Part shown: one piece after another, positions 33,554 to 35,894 of the stretch
Numbering within the stretch: position 1 is the stretch's first letter
How the letters are laid out: each line of letters begins with the position of its first letter
Assembly: GCA_003242895.1 (NCBI GenBank)
Contig: QKMY01000066.1
Coordinates: forward strand, 1-35,894
Source: Candidatus Margulisiibacteriota bacterium
Lineage (GTDB): Bacteria > Margulisbacteria > Riflemargulisbacteria > GWF2-39-127
DNA length: 35,894 bases
Direction of reading: 5' to 3'
Notes under the pieces: generated by a model
Told to the model about the DNA's origin: nothing
Database searches by the model: none
The model's input: the letters and a program-made list of their open reading frames with translations, nothing else
Program-made: the position numbers and the translations under genes

Positions 33554-34855
33554 ATGAACCAAACAAACAAAACTATAATTAACGCTAAATTTGTAATGCC
33601 TATTTTTACCTCTGGGATACTTATTATCTCGACAATAATTCCTTTTATTTCAGCAAAAACTATCATTATTCCGGTTTCACTTAAACTGTTTATCATTATA
33701 ACTTCAATAGTGTTTGCAACACTACCTTCACTCCTTAAATATAAAAAAAACCATGAAAACTATAGTCTTCTCCTCAAAAATCTTTCAGTCGCTTTTCTCA
33801 CTTCAGTATGCATCCTCCTAACCGGAGGGATAAATAGTCCTAGCTATTTTCTGCTACTCATATTGGCACTTTTCTGCAATACCGGGCTTTCCTACCGGCA
33901 TAAAATATTTTATACAAGTGGAAGCGCACTTTTTTTTATACTCTCTGCAGTGGTTTCGCAGGTTTCCTATAGTAATTATAATCTTGGTGCTTATAACGTA
34001 TTGATGCTTACACTCCAGGTGTTCATGCTTTTTATCGTCGCACTTGCTCCCGCCCTCCCCATCGGTAAGCCAGAAGCCGATCCTGTAGAACTGAAACCCA
34101 TTAAAGAAGAACATCCTCTACCGGATAAGATTCAGTCATTAGGTATCTTAGTCGGCGGGATATCGCACGAGCTAAAGACCCCGCTTACCAGTATTATGGG
34201 ATTCGCGGAACTCTCTCTTCAAAAAATCATAAAAAATGCAGCTGATATCGGCGAGATAAAAGAATATCTAAAAATCATTATTCAATCTTCAGATCACTGT
34301 CTTATCATAATTCAGGACTTACTTGATTTTGCCAGACCCGCAAAAACTGACAGAAAAGTCTTCCGTATGATAAATATTAATAATTGCATAGATAGCACAG
34401 TTAAAATTATAATACATCACATGAAAATAAAAAATATTACCATTATAAAAGAGTACGATGAAAACCTGTCCCTCGCCAAAGGCAATTATAATCAGATCAG
34501 ACAGGTACTTCTAAATTTGTTGATAAACGCCCGCGATGCGATCTATAAAAACGGCACCATAAAAATAAAAACCTTCCAGCAAGCTGATACTGTTTTCATT
34601 TCGATAGAAGACAATGGCTGCGGCTTAGATGATGAAACACTAAAACATATTTTCGAACCTTTTTTTACAACCAAAGAAAGAGGAAAAGGAACCGGACTCG
34701 GGCTACCGGTCTCGTTGGAACTGATAAAAGAGCATAATGGGAATATAATTATTGAGAGTGAACCGGAAAAGGGTACACGCGCGACAGTTTCCCTTCCGAA
34801 ATACACTGAAGCACCAACCGGAAAAGAAGCTCATGCAATTTTTAAAAATAGCTAA
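33554..34855 (+). CDS. membrane sensor histidine kinase
   Basis: A 433-residue kinase. The N-terminal 170 residues are mostly hydrophobic and hold about five or six membrane segments with very short loops, so the sensor is in the membrane itself. The HisKA domain has GGISHELKTPLTSIMGFAEL (H box). The HATPase_c domain has the N box NLLINARDAI, G1 DNGCGLDD, F box IFEPFFTTK and G2 GTGLGLPVSLELIKEHNGN. All catalytic motifs are intact. No response regulator is encoded next to it, so its partner lies elsewhere. Its 3' end overlaps the start of plsC by 23 bases, hinting at a membrane-lipid link; this is inference. Confidence 0.92.
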   Translation: MNQTNKTIINAKFVMPIFTSGILIISTIIPFISAKTIIIPVSLKLFIIITSIVFATLPSLLKYKKNHENYSLLLKNLSVAFLTSVCILLTGGINSPSYFLLLILALFCNTGLSYRHKIFYTSGSALFFILSAVVSQVSYSNYNLGAYNVLMLTLQVFMLFIVALAPALPIGKPEADPVELKPIKEEHPLPDKIQSLGILVGGISHELKTPLTSIMGFAELSLQKIIKNAADIGEIKEYLKIIIQSSDHCLIIIQDLLDFARPAKTDRKVFRMININNCIDSTVKIIIHHMKIKNITIIKEYDENLSLAKGNYNQIRQVLLNLLINARDAIYKNGTIKIKTFQQADTVFISIEDNGCGLDDETLKHIFEPFFTTKERGKGTGLGLPVSLELIKEHNGNIIIESEPEKGTRATVSLPKYTEAPTGKEAHAIFKNS

Positions 34856-35564
34856 TTATATCCGAAGCATTATTTTTTTACCTGCCACAGTAACCTTATT
34901 CATTCTTTATTCTCTCGGGGCACCTTTTCTAACTATTTCCACAAAAAACATAAAACAAGCTTACATCAGGGTTGCAAGAGTTTGGGCGCAGCACTTGCTT
35001 CGGCTAGCAGGGATTACCGTAACAGCAGAAGGATTAGAGAACGTCCCCATGGATCAAACCTGCATCTTCGTTTCAAACCACCAAAGTATGATCGATATTT
35101 TCATATGTTTCGGTTATATACCGAAGTATATTGGTTTTTTTGCAAAAAAATCGTTATTTAGTATACCTTATTACGGATGGATATTAAAAATAAGCGGCAG
35201 CATCCCTATCGACAGATCAGATGCCAAAAAAGATTTTTCTACACTAGAATCAGCAGCTCAAAAAATCAAGCAAGGCCAAGACCTTATTATATACCCGGAA
35301 GGGACCAGGTCAGGAAAACCACAACTGAACAGCTTCAAGCGAGGCTGCGTTGTCTTGGCAAGCAAATCTCAGGCAGTTATTATTCCTACGGCAATAAAAG
35401 ACAGCTATAAAGCAGTTAGAAAAGGAAGTATCCAGGTATATCCGGCACACCTGTCTATTTCCTTTGGAAAACCAGTCAAGGTTCCGGAGAATAGCACCAG
35501 AAAACAGCATATGGTTATTGTAAAAAAACTTGAGAACGAAATATCTGACATGCTCCGCAGGTAA
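34833..35564 (+). CDS. plsC: 1-acyl-sn-glycerol-3-phosphate acyltransferase
   Basis: Adds the second acyl chain to lysophosphatidate to make phosphatidate in membrane lipid synthesis. The frame is open from 34752, but I choose the ATG at 34833. It gives MQFLKIANYIRSIIF and the family length of about 243 residues, and avoids a long overlap with the kinase. One N-terminal membrane segment is seen. Motif I is SNHQSMID (H-x4-D catalytic pair), followed by PKYIGFFAKKSLF, GSIPIDRS and motif III YPEGTRS. It overlaps the histidine kinase gene by 23 bases. The SD-like GAAAAGAAG is weak. Confidence 0.93.
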   Translation: MQFLKIANYIRSIIFLPATVTLFILYSLGAPFLTISTKNIKQAYIRVARVWAQHLLRLAGITVTAEGLENVPMDQTCIFVSNHQSMIDIFICFGYIPKYIGFFAKKSLFSIPYYGWILKISGSIPIDRSDAKKDFSTLESAAQKIKQGQDLIIYPEGTRSGKPQLNSFKRGCVVLASKSQAVIIPTAIKDSYKAVRKGSIQVYPAHLSISFGKPVKVPENSTRKQHMVIVKKLENEISDMLRR

Positions 35565-35646
35565 AGAAGATTAAACTAACATTATTACCGTAAAATTTCA
35601 AAATAGCAATTCCAGATTTTATTGGGGTGCAGATACTTTCGGTGGG

Positions 35647-35894
35647 TTAAGCGACTTTTAAGTAATTATCGACGACATAATCCCATTCATTAGATAAATA
35701 ACGAGCTCGAAGAGCAACAATGCTTTGAATATTGTCTTTCCCCCAACGCATGCCTGCTTGTTTCATTCTTGATTGCACCAGAACTTTATGAGTACTGTAA
35801 TATCCTAAAATAAAGCAACTAAAACGTCCTGCATTTTCTCAAGATAACCCAACCTGAAAAGATACTTTCCATAATTAAAACAACCTAATGGATA
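35647..35894 (-). pseudogene. decayed ISKra4-like transposase (C-terminal end)
   Basis: On the minus strand, ending at the TAA at 35649-35647, a frame reads SRMKQAGMRWGKDNIQS, then VALRARYLSNEWDYVVD. This matches the C-terminal end of ISKra4-family DDE transposases, where GSGxVES...RxKxAGMRW...LALR is usual. Just upstream GYYSTHKVLV looks like a damaged GSGxVES segment. Continuation needs a frame change, and stop codons occur in every frame before the window edge. So this is a broken copy or one with several frameshifts, read into the window from the right. Confidence 0.7.

Noticed and set aside
34752-34832. Upstream extension of plsC by 27 codons
   Set aside because: The extra residues (Arg/Lys/His-rich) have no family counterpart and would overlap the kinase gene by 104 bases. 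The ATG at 34833 gives the normal N-terminus.
1-35894. CRISPR arrays, tRNA and rRNA genes
   Set aside because: No regularly spaced direct repeats, no cloverleaf with the TTCGANTC arm and no rRNA landmark were found by eye on either strand.

Overview
The window looks like a chromosomal stretch of an A+T-rich, anaerobic, fermentative, diderm (two-membrane) bacterium. Four things point this way. The ribonucleotide reductase is the oxygen-sensitive class III enzyme with its radical-SAM activase. Pta and AckA make ATP from acetyl-CoA by forming acetate. MurE carries the DNPR motif of the meso-diaminopimelate type. A signal-peptide protein ending in Phe looks like an outer-membrane beta-barrel. Many enzymes are shorter than usual (MurE, MurF, GluRS, EF-Ts, CCA enzyme). 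I cannot name the phylum from sequence alone; an uncultured candidate lineage is plausible but is a guess.

Layout. 1-190: possible transposase remnant and a promoter. 190-3765: exported phosphodiester glycosidase-like protein converging on the pta-ackA operon. 4147-7832: nrdR-nrdD-nrdG with a NrdR-box-like site; the NrdD has a fused C-terminal redoxin domain. 7837-8750: orphan hisF. 8842-13472 (minus): pcrA-queE-polysaccharide deacetylase-DAHP synthase, tightly packed. 13633-14737: cca. 14725-19403 (minus): a run of STAS, anti-sigma kinase, GspE-like ATPase, NYN protein, nadC, PC4-like protein and ROK sugar kinase. 19573-21490: the matching PP2C phosphatase (plus) and a SigB/SigF-type sigma factor (minus). 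With the STAS and kinase genes this makes a complete partner-switching circuit. 21650-23995: murE-murF from an apparently leaderless promoter. 24032-25688 (minus): rpsB-tsf with a structured leader and strong terminator. 25689-27288: long leader region and the porin-like gene. 27290-27620: fragment of a group II intron directly after a terminator. 27621-31880 (minus): coiled-coil protein, phosphohexomutase and a divergent GH94-type protein. 32129-33406: gltX. 33490-35564: sensor histidine kinase overlapping plsC. 35647-35894: decayed ISKra4-like transposase.

Most genes are housekeeping. The noteworthy parts are the partner-switching circuit wired next to an orphan secretion/pilus-type ATPase, the NrdD-redoxin fusion, the GH94-like protein without the usual catalytic DWND motif, the intron remnant, the leaderless murE promoter with direct repeats, and the long GGA-rich leader before the porin-like gene. 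No tRNA, rRNA or CRISPR array was seen. All assignments come from reading motifs by eye; no database search was run.
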